Assembly (NCBI GenBank): GCA_024408855.1
Contig: JAKSUQ010000009.1
Span: 1 to 64,000, forward strand
Length of the DNA stretch: 64,000 nucleotides
Direction: 5' to 3'
Source of the DNA: a bacterium
GTDB lineage: Bacteria > Cyanobacteriota > Vampirovibrionia > Gastranaerophilales > Gastranaerophilaceae
The notes below the pieces were generated by a model, which was given only the letters and a program-made list of their open reading frames with translations, did no database searches and was not told the DNA's origin. The position numbers were made by a program, and so were the translations under genes. This document shows positions 25,639 through 33,679 of this stretch, in pieces; the stretch's first letter is position 1; each line of letters opens with the position of its first letter.

Positions 25639-25834
25639 TTAATATCTCTCCAATAAAAATCTTACTTCCATAAATATTCTAATTAATAATTTTTTTTATT
25701 TCTACCATTTGTTACGAATTCTTAATAAAAAAATAAGAGTTATCTTGCTATTTGAGAAATATTATAAATTTCTCAAGGGCTTTCTTTTGATGTAAATACG
25801 AAATTTGTCCAAATGTTAAGCAAAAAGAAAAATC

Positions 25835-25864
25835 TTTACAAAAGGCTGAAAGCCTTGGTATAAT
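25835..25864 (+). promoter_or_regulatory. promoter with dyad in the spacer
   Basis: TTTACA (25835-25840), 18-base spacer, TATAAT (25859-25864). The spacer contains AAGGCT-GAA-AGCCTT (25842-25856), a likely operator. Transcription would start inside the TATGA repeat. Confidence 0.55.
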
Positions 25865-25869
25865 TGCTA

Positions 25870-25894
25870 TATGATATGATATGATATGATATGA
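25870..25894 (+). repeat. pentanucleotide repeat (TATGA)5
   Basis: Five perfect copies of TATGA immediately downstream of the -10 box. Each unit contains an ATG, and as the period is five, successive ATGs fall in different reading frames. Repeats of this kind can change length by slippage. Confidence 0.85.
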
Positions 25895-25983
25895 GGGATA
25901 TTGTGTCCGCTTTGTCAATTATTTTTACTCCAAAAACTTTACATATATACGAGGACGATTATTTAAAGTTGCTGAAAACATAA
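25891..25983 (+). CDS. possible 30-aa leader peptide
   Basis: The ATG of the last TATGA unit opens a frame reading MRDIVSALSIIFTPKTLHIY and ending with TAA 13 bases before the start of the next gene. There is no Shine-Dalgarno other than the repeat itself. It could be a regulatory leader or chance. Confidence 0.25.
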   Translation: MRDIVSALSIIFTPKTLHIYEDDYLKLLKT

Positions 25984-25996
25984 CTGGAGAGTAAAT

Positions 25997-26998
25997 ATGA
26001 CACAAGATGTTCAATTTTTGTTAAACAACACATTAGCAGGTTCGATAGCAAAGAAGCTGGATGCTCAAGACGGAGCAACGGACGGAAAAATCAGTGCATC
26101 AATATGGAATGCATTTGTAGCTGATAAAGACGGAAAAACAATAAAAAACAGCATAAGCATAGAAAATGCAATGAAATCAATAACGACTTACGTAGTAAGA
26201 AAGGCAGAAGTCGGCAAACGCAACGAAATGGCAAAAGGTTGGCTGGATGCGATTTCCGGAACAGTTCCACCTGAACCGGATAAAAATCTACCGGCAGAGG
26301 GTGCAACTCCACCAGCAGAGGGTGCAACTCCACCTGCAGAGGGTACAACTCCACCGTCAGAGGGTGCAACTCCACCGTCAGAGGGTACAACTCCACCGGC
26401 AGAGGGTGCAACTCCACCGGCAGAGGGTGCAACTCCACCGGCAGAGGGTACAACTCCACCGACAGTTGACGATAATCCACCTAAAGACACGCCGGTGTCG
26501 TGTAATATTCCTGGAGCATTAACTTCGTCAGAAATGAATAGATTAAATACTAAATTTGCTTACCCTTTCCCTCTTGATGGTGGCAGAATAGAACTCGACA
26601 AAAATGGGTATATTACTGCAGAATACGACAAAGAAGGAAAGATGACATGTAAAATAAAGCGAAACGATGACGGCACGGTATATTCTTACAATGATTATGA
26701 ATACGACGCAAACGGAAAAATGACACGTGAAATAGAGCGAAGTTCTGACGGCACGGTATGGGCTTACTTTGATTATGAATACGACAAAGAAGGAAAGATG
26801 ACATGTGCAATAGAGCGAAACGATGACGGCACGGTAAGGTACTACTATGATTATGAATACGACAAAGAAGGAAAAATGACACGTCACATAGAGCGATGGG
26901 CTGACGGCACGGTATATAGATACTATGATTATGAATACGACAAAGAAGGAAACAAGACACGTGCAATACAGCGTAATCCGGACGGTTCAGAATGGTAA
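25997..26998 (+). CDS. repeat-rich protein: N-terminal domain, PAEGATP repeats, YD-like repeats; 333 aa
   Basis: Three parts. Residues about 1-95 are a helical domain with DAQDGATDGKISASIWNAF, which recalls an EF-hand-like loop. Residues 99-154 are eight tandem heptads (PAEGATP and variants PSEG, TTP). From about 210 to the end run four full and one partial 26-residue repeats of the form YDKEGKMTxxIERxxDGTV, similar to MORN/YD-type beta-hairpin repeats. No signal peptide or membrane segment is seen. GGAGAG precedes the ATG. The modular, slippage-prone make-up suggests a binding or surface/effector protein, but the function is unknown. Confidence 0.75.
   Translation: MTQDVQFLLNNTLAGSIAKKLDAQDGATDGKISASIWNAFVADKDGKTIKNSISIENAMKSITTYVVRKAEVGKRNEMAKGWLDAISGTVPPEPDKNLPAEGATPPAEGATPPAEGTTPPSEGATPPSEGTTPPAEGATPPAEGATPPAEGTTPPTVDDNPPKDTPVSCNIPGALTSSEMNRLNTKFAYPFPLDGGRIELDKNGYITAEYDKEGKMTCKIKRNDDGTVYSYNDYEYDANGKMTREIERSSDGTVWAYFDYEYDKEGKMTCAIERNDDGTVRYYYDYEYDKEGKMTRHIERWADGTVYRYYDYEYDKEGNKTRAIQRNPDGSEW
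26291..26458 (+). repeat. eight 21-base tandem coding repeats
   Basis: Units of the type CCGGCAGAGGGTGCAACTCC with small changes, encoding PAEGATP, PAEGTTP, PSEGATP and PSEGTTP in alternating order. The high DNA identity points to recent expansion. Confidence 0.9.
26624..26998 (+). repeat. 78-base tandem coding repeats, about 4.8 copies
   Basis: Units starting TACGACAAAGAAGGA encode the 26-residue YDKEGKMT...DYE module; four are complete (26624-26935) and the fifth is cut by the stop codon. Confidence 0.9.
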
Positions 26999-27180
26999 GA
27001 ATGATTACAACATATCATAGAACAGGTGCAATTTCATTGTTGTCCCGAATAAATTCAGGAAAATATACCTGTTATCCTGAATAGCCGTGTAATATGGGAA
27101 ATGGTTTTATCGTCAAGACATAAAATTAAGGCGTATTTCAGGATCTTATCAACTTGTAGTTTTGCTTGATTATGGGTAAG

Positions 27181-27245
27181 ATTCCGAACAATTTGAAAAT
27201 TAAGTATTCACAGATGTTCATACTGATTTTCTAAATTTTCGGAAT
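27181..27245. other. long imperfect hairpin, possible structured RNA
   Basis: The arms ATTCCGAA-c-AATTT-GAAAAT and ATTTTC-t-AAATT-TTCGGAAT pair over about 19 positions with one bulge each, and an inner AGTAT/ATACT closes a 12-base loop. Nothing in the neighbouring genes explains it. It may be part of a small RNA or a MITE-like remnant. Confidence 0.55.
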
Positions 27246-27288
27246 GACAGTTGTTTCTTATATTTTTATTATTTAAAAATTATCATGT

Positions 27289-27325
27289 ATAACAGTGGGT
27301 GCAATTCAATGCACCTGTTTTTAAG
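27289..27325 (+). terminator. terminator downstream of the repeat gene
   Basis: GGTGCA/TGCACC core (27298-27303 with 27310-27315), extended by AACAG/CTGTT with small mismatch, followed by TTTTT. It lies about 300 bases after the repeat gene, so it may end that transcript or an RNA between. Confidence 0.65.
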
Positions 27326-27434
27326 TTAATTATATAGGCTTGGTGAAGCTATTTCTAACCAATAATATGCTGAAAAGGAGTTTAGCATAAAATTCTATAT
27401 ATGTATATCTTGATAACAGATTTATGACAATATT

Positions 27435-28787
27435 TTAACTTTTCAAAAGTTTCTCTTGCAATTTCATTGCAGCAGTATGTATAATATCTACACTTGATGC
27501 AAACGGTGGCGAATAAGTTAAATCTATATTTATCAAGTCGTGAATTGTTATATTGTTTTCCAAGCCGACAGTGATATTGTCGACCTTCTTGTTTGCTTCA
27601 CCACATCCTATTGCTTGAGCTCCGATTATTTTGTGAGAACGTTTATCGGCTATAAGTTTAAAAGTCATGTTGCTTGAGTCGGGCATATAGCCTGCTTTGT
27701 CTTTTTTTGTTACTGTTATTGATATAACGTCTATCCCCAAGGATTTTGCCATTTTCTCAGTAAGTCCGGTTTTAGATATGTTCAGATCGAAATATCTCGT
27801 TACTGTTGAACCATAAACTCCCTCAAAGTCTTCATTGCCACCGCATAAATTTACGGCTGCTATTCGACCTTCTTTGTTAGCGGTAGAGCCTAACGGTATC
27901 CATACCGGCAACTGTGAAACTATATGGAATTTTTCCGCACAATCCCCGCAAGCATATATATCCGGAATGTTTGTTTCCATTCGGCTATTAACCTTTATTG
28001 CTCCGGTAATTCCGATTTCAATGCCTGCTTCTTTTGCAATATCTACATTTGGAATTGACCCTAAAGCTGATACAACCATATCTGCTTCAATCCCTAATCC
28101 TTTATTCGTGAAAATCCCTGCAATTTCATTTTTGCCGACAAATTCTTCTACAAAATCGTTTGTAATAATTTTGACCAAACCTTTAGAATTTTTTGTAATG
28201 TATTCATATACTAATTCAGAAATTTCTTCATCCAGTTTTGGAAGAATATATTTAGAGGATTCTATTAAAACAACATTTTTATTATTTTTTACAAATGCTT
28301 CCATTAGTTCGATATTTATATAGCCTCCACCCAATAAAACTATATTTCGTGAAGTCATCATTTTATTTTTTATGGCAATTCCGTCTTCTAAGGTTTTGAG
28401 GGTAAAAAGATTTGTTTTTTTATTATAACCATCATTTTGGATAGGACTTGAACCGGTTGCAATAACAAGTTTGTCGTAAGTATCTGTTTTTGTTTTTCCG
28501 GTTAAAGTATCTTTTATAATTATTTCTTTTCTTTTAGGTAATATTTTTATTGCTTCATTAAACAGGTGAATGGTGATATTCGATTTTTCAAATTCTTCTT
28601 TAGTTCTTACTACGAGCTTTTGCCAATTGTCAAAATCTCCGCCGATATAGTATGGTAATCCGCAAGTTGAATACGCAACATGCGAGTCCTTTGTGTAAAT
28701 ATCTATTTGCGACTCAGGTAAAAGACGTCTTGTTTTTGCTGCAACTTTTGAACCTGCGGCTACTCCGCCAATAATAACTACTTTCAT
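27435..28787 (-). CDS. FAD-dependent CoA-disulfide reductase/NADH oxidase family
   Basis: Pyridine-nucleotide disulfide oxidoreductase that reduces CoA disulfide, polysulfide or oxygen using NAD(P)H. FAD motif VVIIGGVAAGSKVAAKTRR, the single redox cysteine in AYSTCGLPYYIGG (Cys42), second nucleotide motif NIVLLGGGYINIELMEAF, and IYACGDCAEKFHIVS are visible. 450 aa fits. No Shine-Dalgarno is seen; an 11-bp-arm palindrome sits three bases before the ATG (28791-28816). Likely role in redox and oxidative-stress defence. Confidence 0.88.
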   Translation of the reverse strand: MKVVIIGGVAAGSKVAAKTRRLLPESQIDIYTKDSHVAYSTCGLPYYIGGDFDNWQKLVVRTKEEFEKSNITIHLFNEAIKILPKRKEIIIKDTLTGKTKTDTYDKLVIATGSSPIQNDGYNKKTNLFTLKTLEDGIAIKNKMMTSRNIVLLGGGYINIELMEAFVKNNKNVVLIESSKYILPKLDEEISELVYEYITKNSKGLVKIITNDFVEEFVGKNEIAGIFTNKGLGIEADMVVSALGSIPNVDIAKEAGIEIGITGAIKVNSRMETNIPDIYACGDCAEKFHIVSQLPVWIPLGSTANKEGRIAAVNLCGGNEDFEGVYGSTVTRYFDLNISKTGLTEKMAKSLGIDVISITVTKKDKAGYMPDSSNMTFKLIADKRSHKIIGAQAIGCGEANKKVDNITVGLENNITIHDLINIDLTYSPPFASSVDIIHTAAMKLQEKLLKS

Positions 28788-28790
28788 ATA

Positions 28791-28816
28791 ATGATTATTT
28801 ATAAGTAAATAATCAT
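28791..28816 (-). promoter_or_regulatory. 11-bp inverted repeat operator abutting the start codon
   Basis: Arms ATGATTATTTA and TAAATAATCAT are perfect, with a 4-base centre. It lies over the expected promoter of the CoA-disulfide reductase gene (TTGCAT at 17 bases from AATAAT, six bases before the ATG). Symmetry and place suggest a repressor site; it does not match the Rex consensus. Confidence 0.6.
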
Positions 28817-28834
28817 ATGCAATTACTCTGTTAG

Positions 28835-30196
28835 TTATTTTTTCATAATTAAAGAAATGTCATTAAATACAACCAATACCATTAAAAACACTAAAATAAT
28901 GAAAAATACGGTTGATATTTTTTCTATTATATCTTCATTTAATGGTTTTCCAATAATTTTTTCAATTATTAAAAACATAAGATGTCCGCCGTCTAAAGCC
29001 GGTATCGGTAAAAAATTCAGGATTGCCAAATTCATGGAAATCAATGCAGCGAGCAAAATTCCGGATGACTTTCCGGCTTTATCAATCATATCCCCGCCAA
29101 TTTTTGTGATAGCAACTACTCCGTGCATATCTTTGAGCGGAACATTCCCTGTAAAGAGTTGTCCGAGCGAATACATCATCATATATGTGTTTTCGAATAA
29201 ATATTTGTTGCTTTCTCTAATAACGGATACAAAACTTTTTGTTTCAATCATTTTTTGTTTAGCACTCAGTTGAATACCGATAAGTCCTTTTTCATCAGGA
29301 ATTATCGGACGTAATTCAAAAATCTTACCTGCTCTTGAAACTGTTATATATATTGGGTGTTCTCCGTCTGATATGGCAAAAGCCAAATCATTAAGAGAAT
29401 ATTCTCCGTTAGATACATATACTGTTTTTCCAATGATTTCGTTTCTCAACGGTTTTAAATTTTCTTCTATTTTTAAACCTTCATTTTTGAAAGATTTCGC
29501 TCCTTTAGCTGCATATTTGTCCATTGTGATAATATCTGCATCAGGGTTTTGTGGAAGTCTTACTGATAAATTTTTAGGTATAACTTCATTTTTTTCTAAT
29601 CCCGGATTAAGAGCTTTCAATTTATCATAATTATTTTTAACTGTTTGTTCAGAAGTTGTTCCGTTACTTTTTGCACTATTTTTAATGATTGTTATAAGTG
29701 CATATGTATTATTGATATCGCAACCGTTAATTGAAAGAATTTTATCTCCTTTTTCAAGTCCTGATGTCATAATTTTTGAAGTCTTTGGAGCATTAATATT
29801 TTCGGCATAGATTTCATATTCGCCGGACGGAAGTTTACCGCTCCAACAAGCGACCAAAAAAACTAACATAATAGCACATATGACATTTGCAATAACACCT
29901 GCCGACAAAACTATTGCTCTTTGCCAAGCCGGTTTATTAATAAACCTTTCCGGAGAATCGGACGGTAAATCGCAATCCTTGTCATCATCAGGAAATGAAA
30001 CGTATCCTCCTAACAGGAAAGCATGAATTAATATTTCAATATCTCCGCATTTCGTTTTATACAAAGTAGGTCCGATAGGTAATCCGAATCCAAACTTATC
30101 TACTCTTATACCAAACATTCTTGCAGTAAAAAAATGACCTGCTTCATGCACTAATATAAGTAAACTTAACAATAGTATCATAATGACGATTGACAT
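28835..30196 (-). CDS. rseP: RseP/RIP-type site-2 metalloprotease (M50)
   Basis: Intramembrane zinc protease that cleaves anti-sigma factors or other membrane signal anchors. HEAGHFFTAR in the first membrane helix (His17, Glu18, His21) and FLPIPALDGGHLMFL near residue 390 supply the catalytic site. A second membrane segment (IANVICAIMLVFLVACW) and PDZ-like region lie between, with a long hydrophilic insertion. 453 aa, GAGAGGAG before the ATG. No anti-sigma gene is adjacent. Confidence 0.9.
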   Translation of the reverse strand: MSIVIMILLLSLLILVHEAGHFFTARMFGIRVDKFGFGLPIGPTLYKTKCGDIEILIHAFLLGGYVSFPDDDKDCDLPSDSPERFINKPAWQRAIVLSAGVIANVICAIMLVFLVACWSGKLPSGEYEIYAENINAPKTSKIMTSGLEKGDKILSINGCDINNTYALITIIKNSAKSNGTTSEQTVKNNYDKLKALNPGLEKNEVIPKNLSVRLPQNPDADIITMDKYAAKGAKSFKNEGLKIEENLKPLRNEIIGKTVYVSNGEYSLNDLAFAISDGEHPIYITVSRAGKIFELRPIIPDEKGLIGIQLSAKQKMIETKSFVSVIRESNKYLFENTYMMMYSLGQLFTGNVPLKDMHGVVAITKIGGDMIDKAGKSSGILLAALISMNLAILNFLPIPALDGGHLMFLIIEKIIGKPLNEDIIEKISTVFFIILVFLMVLVVFNDISLIMKK

Positions 30197-30295
30197 AATA
30201 TGCTCCTCTCACGTACGATTAATTTTAACATAAAAAATAAAATAAAAAGTCATTTATGATAAAATATTAATAATAGTAAACGAGGAATAAGGCAT

Positions 30296-30766
30296 ATGAA
30301 AACAGCTATTTTTGCGGGAAGTTTTGATCCGATAACTAACGGACACATTGAAATTTTAAAAAAAGGTGTAAAAATATTTGATAAAGTTATAATAGCTGTT
30401 GCCGGAAACTCAGAAAAGAAACCGCTTTTGTCAGTTGAAGAACGTATTGAGTTGATAAAAGCATGTACAAAAAATATTCAAAATCTTGAAATTGGCGCAT
30501 TTGAAGGTTTAACGGTTGAATATGCAAAAGTGAAAAATGCTCATTTTTTACTTCGCGGATTACGTTCAATCAGCGACTTTGACTATGAATTTCAAATGGC
30601 ACAAATAAATGAAGATTTGTCAGAAAGTGAAATTGAAACCTGTTTTATTCCTGCAAGTACACAAAATATGTATATTTCATCAAGTATGGTTAAGGAAATC
30701 TGTTTTAACAACGGAAATATATCAAATTACGTTCCGAAAGAGGTTTTTGAATATTTAAAGAAATAA
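30296..30766 (+). CDS. coaD: phosphopantetheine adenylyltransferase
   Basis: Penultimate step of CoA synthesis: 4'-phosphopantetheine plus ATP to dephospho-CoA. The nucleotidyltransferase motif AGSFDPITNGHIEILKK (residues 8-24), LRGLRSISDFDYEFQMA and the C-terminal YISSSMVKEIC are all present. 156 aa is normal. GAGGAATAAGG precedes the ATG. It sits divergently from rseP and converges with the solute-binding protein gene one base away. Confidence 0.95.
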   Translation: MKTAIFAGSFDPITNGHIEILKKGVKIFDKVIIAVAGNSEKKPLLSVEERIELIKACTKNIQNLEIGAFEGLTVEYAKVKNAHFLLRGLRSISDFDYEFQMAQINEDLSESEIETCFIPASTQNMYISSSMVKEICFNNGNISNYVPKEVFEYLKK

Positions 30767-30767
30767 C

Positions 30768-31571
30768 TTATTTGCAATCAACATTCCAATATTTTCTCAA
30801 ACGATTTATAACATTTTTTTGTTGCATGTCTTTTATTGCAAAGTCAATATTTTCTTTGAGTTTAACTGTTGAAGAACCTTTTTTGAATGCAATTCCATAG
30901 GGTTCTTTCGAATATCTTTTAGGTAAAAGTCTTACGGATGAATCATCAATTACAAAACGACTGAGAATTGTGTCATCAGAAGTAATTGCTGTAATGTTTC
31001 CGGATTTCAAAGTCTTGTATGCTTCTGCATAAGATGTAAACCCTCTGACATTTGCAGTCGGAACAAGTACTTTCATATTTTTTTCGGCTGTTGTTCCAAA
31101 TATAACTCCGACGGTTTGATTTGCTAAATCTGATATAGATTTGATACTGCTGTTTGATTTAACTAATACGGCTTGTCCTGCTATATCATAAGGGATTGAA
31201 AAGCTGACAACTTCTTGTCTTGCAGGGGTAATTGTAACGGTTGAAATAACAATGTCTACTTGGCCGGTTGAGGCTTTTATTAATCGGTTTGACGGAGTTA
31301 TTGGTACAAATTTAACTTTTTCTCTGTTCTTCAGAAGATATTGAGCTATATATCTTGATAAATCTGCATCATAACCAATAATATTTCCATTTTTATCATA
31401 AAATCCAAATGGTTTTGAGTCGGTATTTATCCCAACCTTGATATAGCCTCTTTGCATAATTTCGTTGTACAAATCTTCTTCCACAAATTCATCCTTTGCC
31501 GGTGAAAGGAAAAAATATATTGCTATAAGAGCAAAAAACATTAATATTAAAATAAGTGCAGTCTTTTTCAT
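30768..31571 (-). CDS. family 3 solute-binding protein, membrane-anchored
   Basis: Periplasmic-type binding protein of a polar amino acid ABC transporter. A single N-terminal hydrophobic segment (ALILILMFFALIAIYFFL) lacks a lipobox, so it is probably an uncleaved anchor or signal. The ligand-binding domain follows: YIKVGINTDSKPFGFYDKNG, NIIGYDADLSRYIA, VDIVISTVTITPARQEVVSF. 267 aa. No permease or ATPase gene is adjacent. It starts one base after the thyX stop and is likely co-transcribed. Confidence 0.85.
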   Translation of the reverse strand: MKKTALILILMFFALIAIYFFLSPAKDEFVEEDLYNEIMQRGYIKVGINTDSKPFGFYDKNGNIIGYDADLSRYIAQYLLKNREKVKFVPITPSNRLIKASTGQVDIVISTVTITPARQEVVSFSIPYDIAGQAVLVKSNSSIKSISDLANQTVGVIFGTTAEKNMKVLVPTANVRGFTSYAEAYKTLKSGNITAITSDDTILSRFVIDDSSVRLLPKRYSKEPYGIAFKKGSSTVKLKENIDFAIKDMQQKNVINRLRKYWNVDCK

Positions 31572-31572
31572 A

Positions 31573-32286
31573 TTAGTTTGCAGCCTTTAAATCGTTCAGA
31601 GACGGTTTTTTCCCACAAGATTTATCTTCATCACAAAATCCGTAACGCTCACATTTTGGAACTAAATATGGTTTTAACCATGGTTCTTCTGTAACAAGAG
31701 CTTCGCACATTAACTTAACCATTGTTCTTATTTCGTATTGAGCGCGAGTACATAACCTGAGATTTGCAATGTGGATTAGTTCCCGCAAATTCAAACTTGC
31801 GACCATTGATGTCGCAGTAGCATTAGGCAAAACAGCTCTGGCATCTTCAGCAGGAATACCTGCTTCAGTCAATTCCATATAAAACTTAGATATATCTCCC
31901 ATAAAGTTCTTAAATTTTTCTTTCAACTCCGGATTTTTTTCTATTGTTGGCGGAATAAGGTAATCAAACTGCCCTTTTTCTTTAACATAACGCTGTGATT
32001 TTTGTGAAAAAGACATATGTCTATGTCTTACTAATTGATGAGTACAAGCTCTTGATACGTTTGATATCGCAAAGGAAACTTGAATATGCTCAATTGTGGA
32101 ATAATGACCGGATGAAATAACACGTTCAATGAGTGTAAGCATTTTAGCCTCATCATCAATATCCTTATAGATATCGTAAGGACTGTTTGCACTGTAACAT
32201 GTTCTGCAAGCCGTATAAACAGTTTTAAGCATGTTTTCCGGCTTTGATATTAAGTGTACAACAGGCTTATTATCATTATTTCCCAT
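31573..32286 (-). CDS. thyX: flavin-dependent thymidylate synthase ThyX
   Basis: Makes dTMP from dUMP with methylene-THF, FAD and NAD(P)H, replacing ThyA. The ThyX motif RHRHMSFSQKSQRY (Arg87-Arg99) is intact, with IEHIQVSFAISNVSRACTHQ before it and LNLRELIHIANLRLC later. 237 aa is normal. It is the first of a pair with the solute-binding gene. Confidence 0.95.
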   Translation of the reverse strand: MGNNDNKPVVHLISKPENMLKTVYTACRTCYSANSPYDIYKDIDDEAKMLTLIERVISSGHYSTIEHIQVSFAISNVSRACTHQLVRHRHMSFSQKSQRYVKEKGQFDYLIPPTIEKNPELKEKFKNFMGDISKFYMELTEAGIPAEDARAVLPNATATSMVASLNLRELIHIANLRLCTRAQYEIRTMVKLMCEALVTEEPWLKPYLVPKCERYGFCDEDKSCGKKPSLNDLKAAN

Positions 32287-32328
32287 AACTTTCTCCTCGT
32301 ACTTTTTTATAATGAATTATAACATAAA

Positions 32329-33657
32329 TTATTGGTTTAAGAACCTCATCCAAATATATGCGGTACTTAAAGCCAACGATATGAACATTACAACAACGCC
32401 GTATTTTAAGTATTCCATAAATTTGATTTTGTATCCGTTAGCAGCGGAAGTTTCAGATACAATTACATTTGCTGCGGCACCTATTATAGTCATATTACCG
32501 CCAAGGCAAGCACCTAATGATAAACACCACCATAGAGGTTGTGCAAATTCAGCACCTTTCGTTGCGGAAATTTCTGCTATCATTGGTGTCATTGTAGCTG
32601 TATATGGAATATTATCAATAAATCCGGATAAAATTCCCGAACCCCATAATATTACTGTTGAGGCAAGTGCCTGTGAACCGTGGGTTACATCAATCAGCCA
32701 TTTTGCCATTAATTCAATTCCGCCTGCTTTTTCAAATCCGCCGATAATGATAAACAATCCAATAAAGAAAAATATTGTACACCATTCAACATCTAACAAT
32801 ATATCAGATGGTTTCTCGAACAGGAGCAATAGACTTGCTCCTGTCATTGCACATACACAAGTCTGGATATGCGTAATGTCATGTGTTACAAAACCCAAAA
32901 TGACCAAAGTTAGGACAAAAATGGATCTAAACATTAGAGCTTTATTTGTGATTGTGTTTGAATTATCAAGCTCTGAAATTTTTTTCATTTTTTCAGAATC
33001 TGCATGCAAATACTTCCTGAACCAGAGCATCATTAAAGTTGTAACCGTTATAAGGATTATTGCAACAATTATTGTTAATTCTTTAATAAAGTCCATAAAT
33101 GTAAGTCCGGCAGCACTACCAATAATAATATTTGGTGGATCGCCGATAAGGGTGGCCGTTCCGCCAATATTTGAAGCAATTATTTCGGTTATCAAAAACG
33201 GTATCGGATTTATATCAAGTTCTTTTGCAATAGCGAATGTTACCGGCATAATTAAAATTACGGTGGTAACGTTATCTAAAAATGCGGAAGTTACTGCTGT
33301 AAAAAGTGCCAATGTACATAGTATAACAGCAGGATGTCCTTTGGTTTTTTTAAGCATTTCGTTTGCTATCCAGTTAAACATACCGCTTCTTGTAGCAATA
33401 CTTACAATTATCATCATTGAAACCAATAAAAATATCACATTAAAATCAACATAATTAATAAAATAGTATTTGTCTAAGACTCCGTCAACTTTTGCATTTT
33501 GACCAAGTAACCCCAACAAAAGCGTTAATGCAGCTCCTACGAGTGCTATTGTAACCTTTGGGATTTTTTCTGTTGCAATAAACAGATAAGATATAACTAA
33601 AATACTTGCGGATACTACTAAAGCGTTCGCTTGCACCATTGAAACAAAACTCTCCAT
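32329..33657 (-). CDS. ArsB/NhaD-superfamily ion permease
   Basis: Integral membrane transporter of the IT superfamily, with about 11-12 hydrophobic segments. The conserved TEIIASNIGGTATLIGDPPN and its second half relative GACLGGNMTIIGAAANVIV form the paired inverted motifs of NhaD, ArsB and SLC13 carriers. 442 aa fits. The ion (Na+/H+, arsenite, dicarboxylate) cannot be decided. AGGAGG-like site before the ATG. It is 22 bases downstream of folE2. Confidence 0.85.
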   Translation of the reverse strand: MESFVSMVQANALVVSASILVISYLFIATEKIPKVTIALVGAALTLLLGLLGQNAKVDGVLDKYYFINYVDFNVIFLLVSMMIIVSIATRSGMFNWIANEMLKKTKGHPAVILCTLALFTAVTSAFLDNVTTVILIMPVTFAIAKELDINPIPFLITEIIASNIGGTATLIGDPPNIIIGSAAGLTFMDFIKELTIIVAIILITVTTLMMLWFRKYLHADSEKMKKISELDNSNTITNKALMFRSIFVLTLVILGFVTHDITHIQTCVCAMTGASLLLLFEKPSDILLDVEWCTIFFFIGLFIIIGGFEKAGGIELMAKWLIDVTHGSQALASTVILWGSGILSGFIDNIPYTATMTPMIAEISATKGAEFAQPLWWCLSLGACLGGNMTIIGAAANVIVSETSAANGYKIKFMEYLKYGVVVMFISLALSTAYIWMRFLNQ

Positions 33658-33679
33658 TTTTCCTCCGTTGAATATTTAA

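Larger units (their letters stand above)
25639..25996. other. 358-base intergenic region with promoter, SSR and a possible leader peptide
   Basis: Between divergent genes. It holds a promoter at 25835-25864, an inverted repeat in that promoter's spacer, the (TATGA)5 repeat at 25870-25894 and a 30-codon reading frame at 25891-25983; the left half is plain AT-rich DNA. Confidence 0.6.
26999..27434. other. 436-base non-coding interval with structured DNA
   Basis: No credible gene. Contains ATTCAGGA/TCCTGAAT (27053-27060 with 27075-27082), another TTCAGGA near 27137, the long hairpin at 27181-27245 and a terminator at 27289-27325. Confidence 0.6.

Noticed and set aside
25093-25700. LexA box before recA
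   Set aside because: No GAAC-N4-GTTC or similar dyad was seen upstream of recA or of the gene before it.
26188-26490. Long minus-strand open frames over the repeat gene
   Set aside because: They arise because the 21-base repeat has no stop in these frames; their Pro/Val/Leu or Gly/Ala repeats are mirror images of the coding repeat, without ribosome sites.
32231-33454. A 407-codon plus-strand frame opposite the NhaD/ArsB-type permease
   Set aside because: It is antisense to a clear membrane transporter; hydrophobic codons read backwards give a long open, Ile-rich shadow frame.
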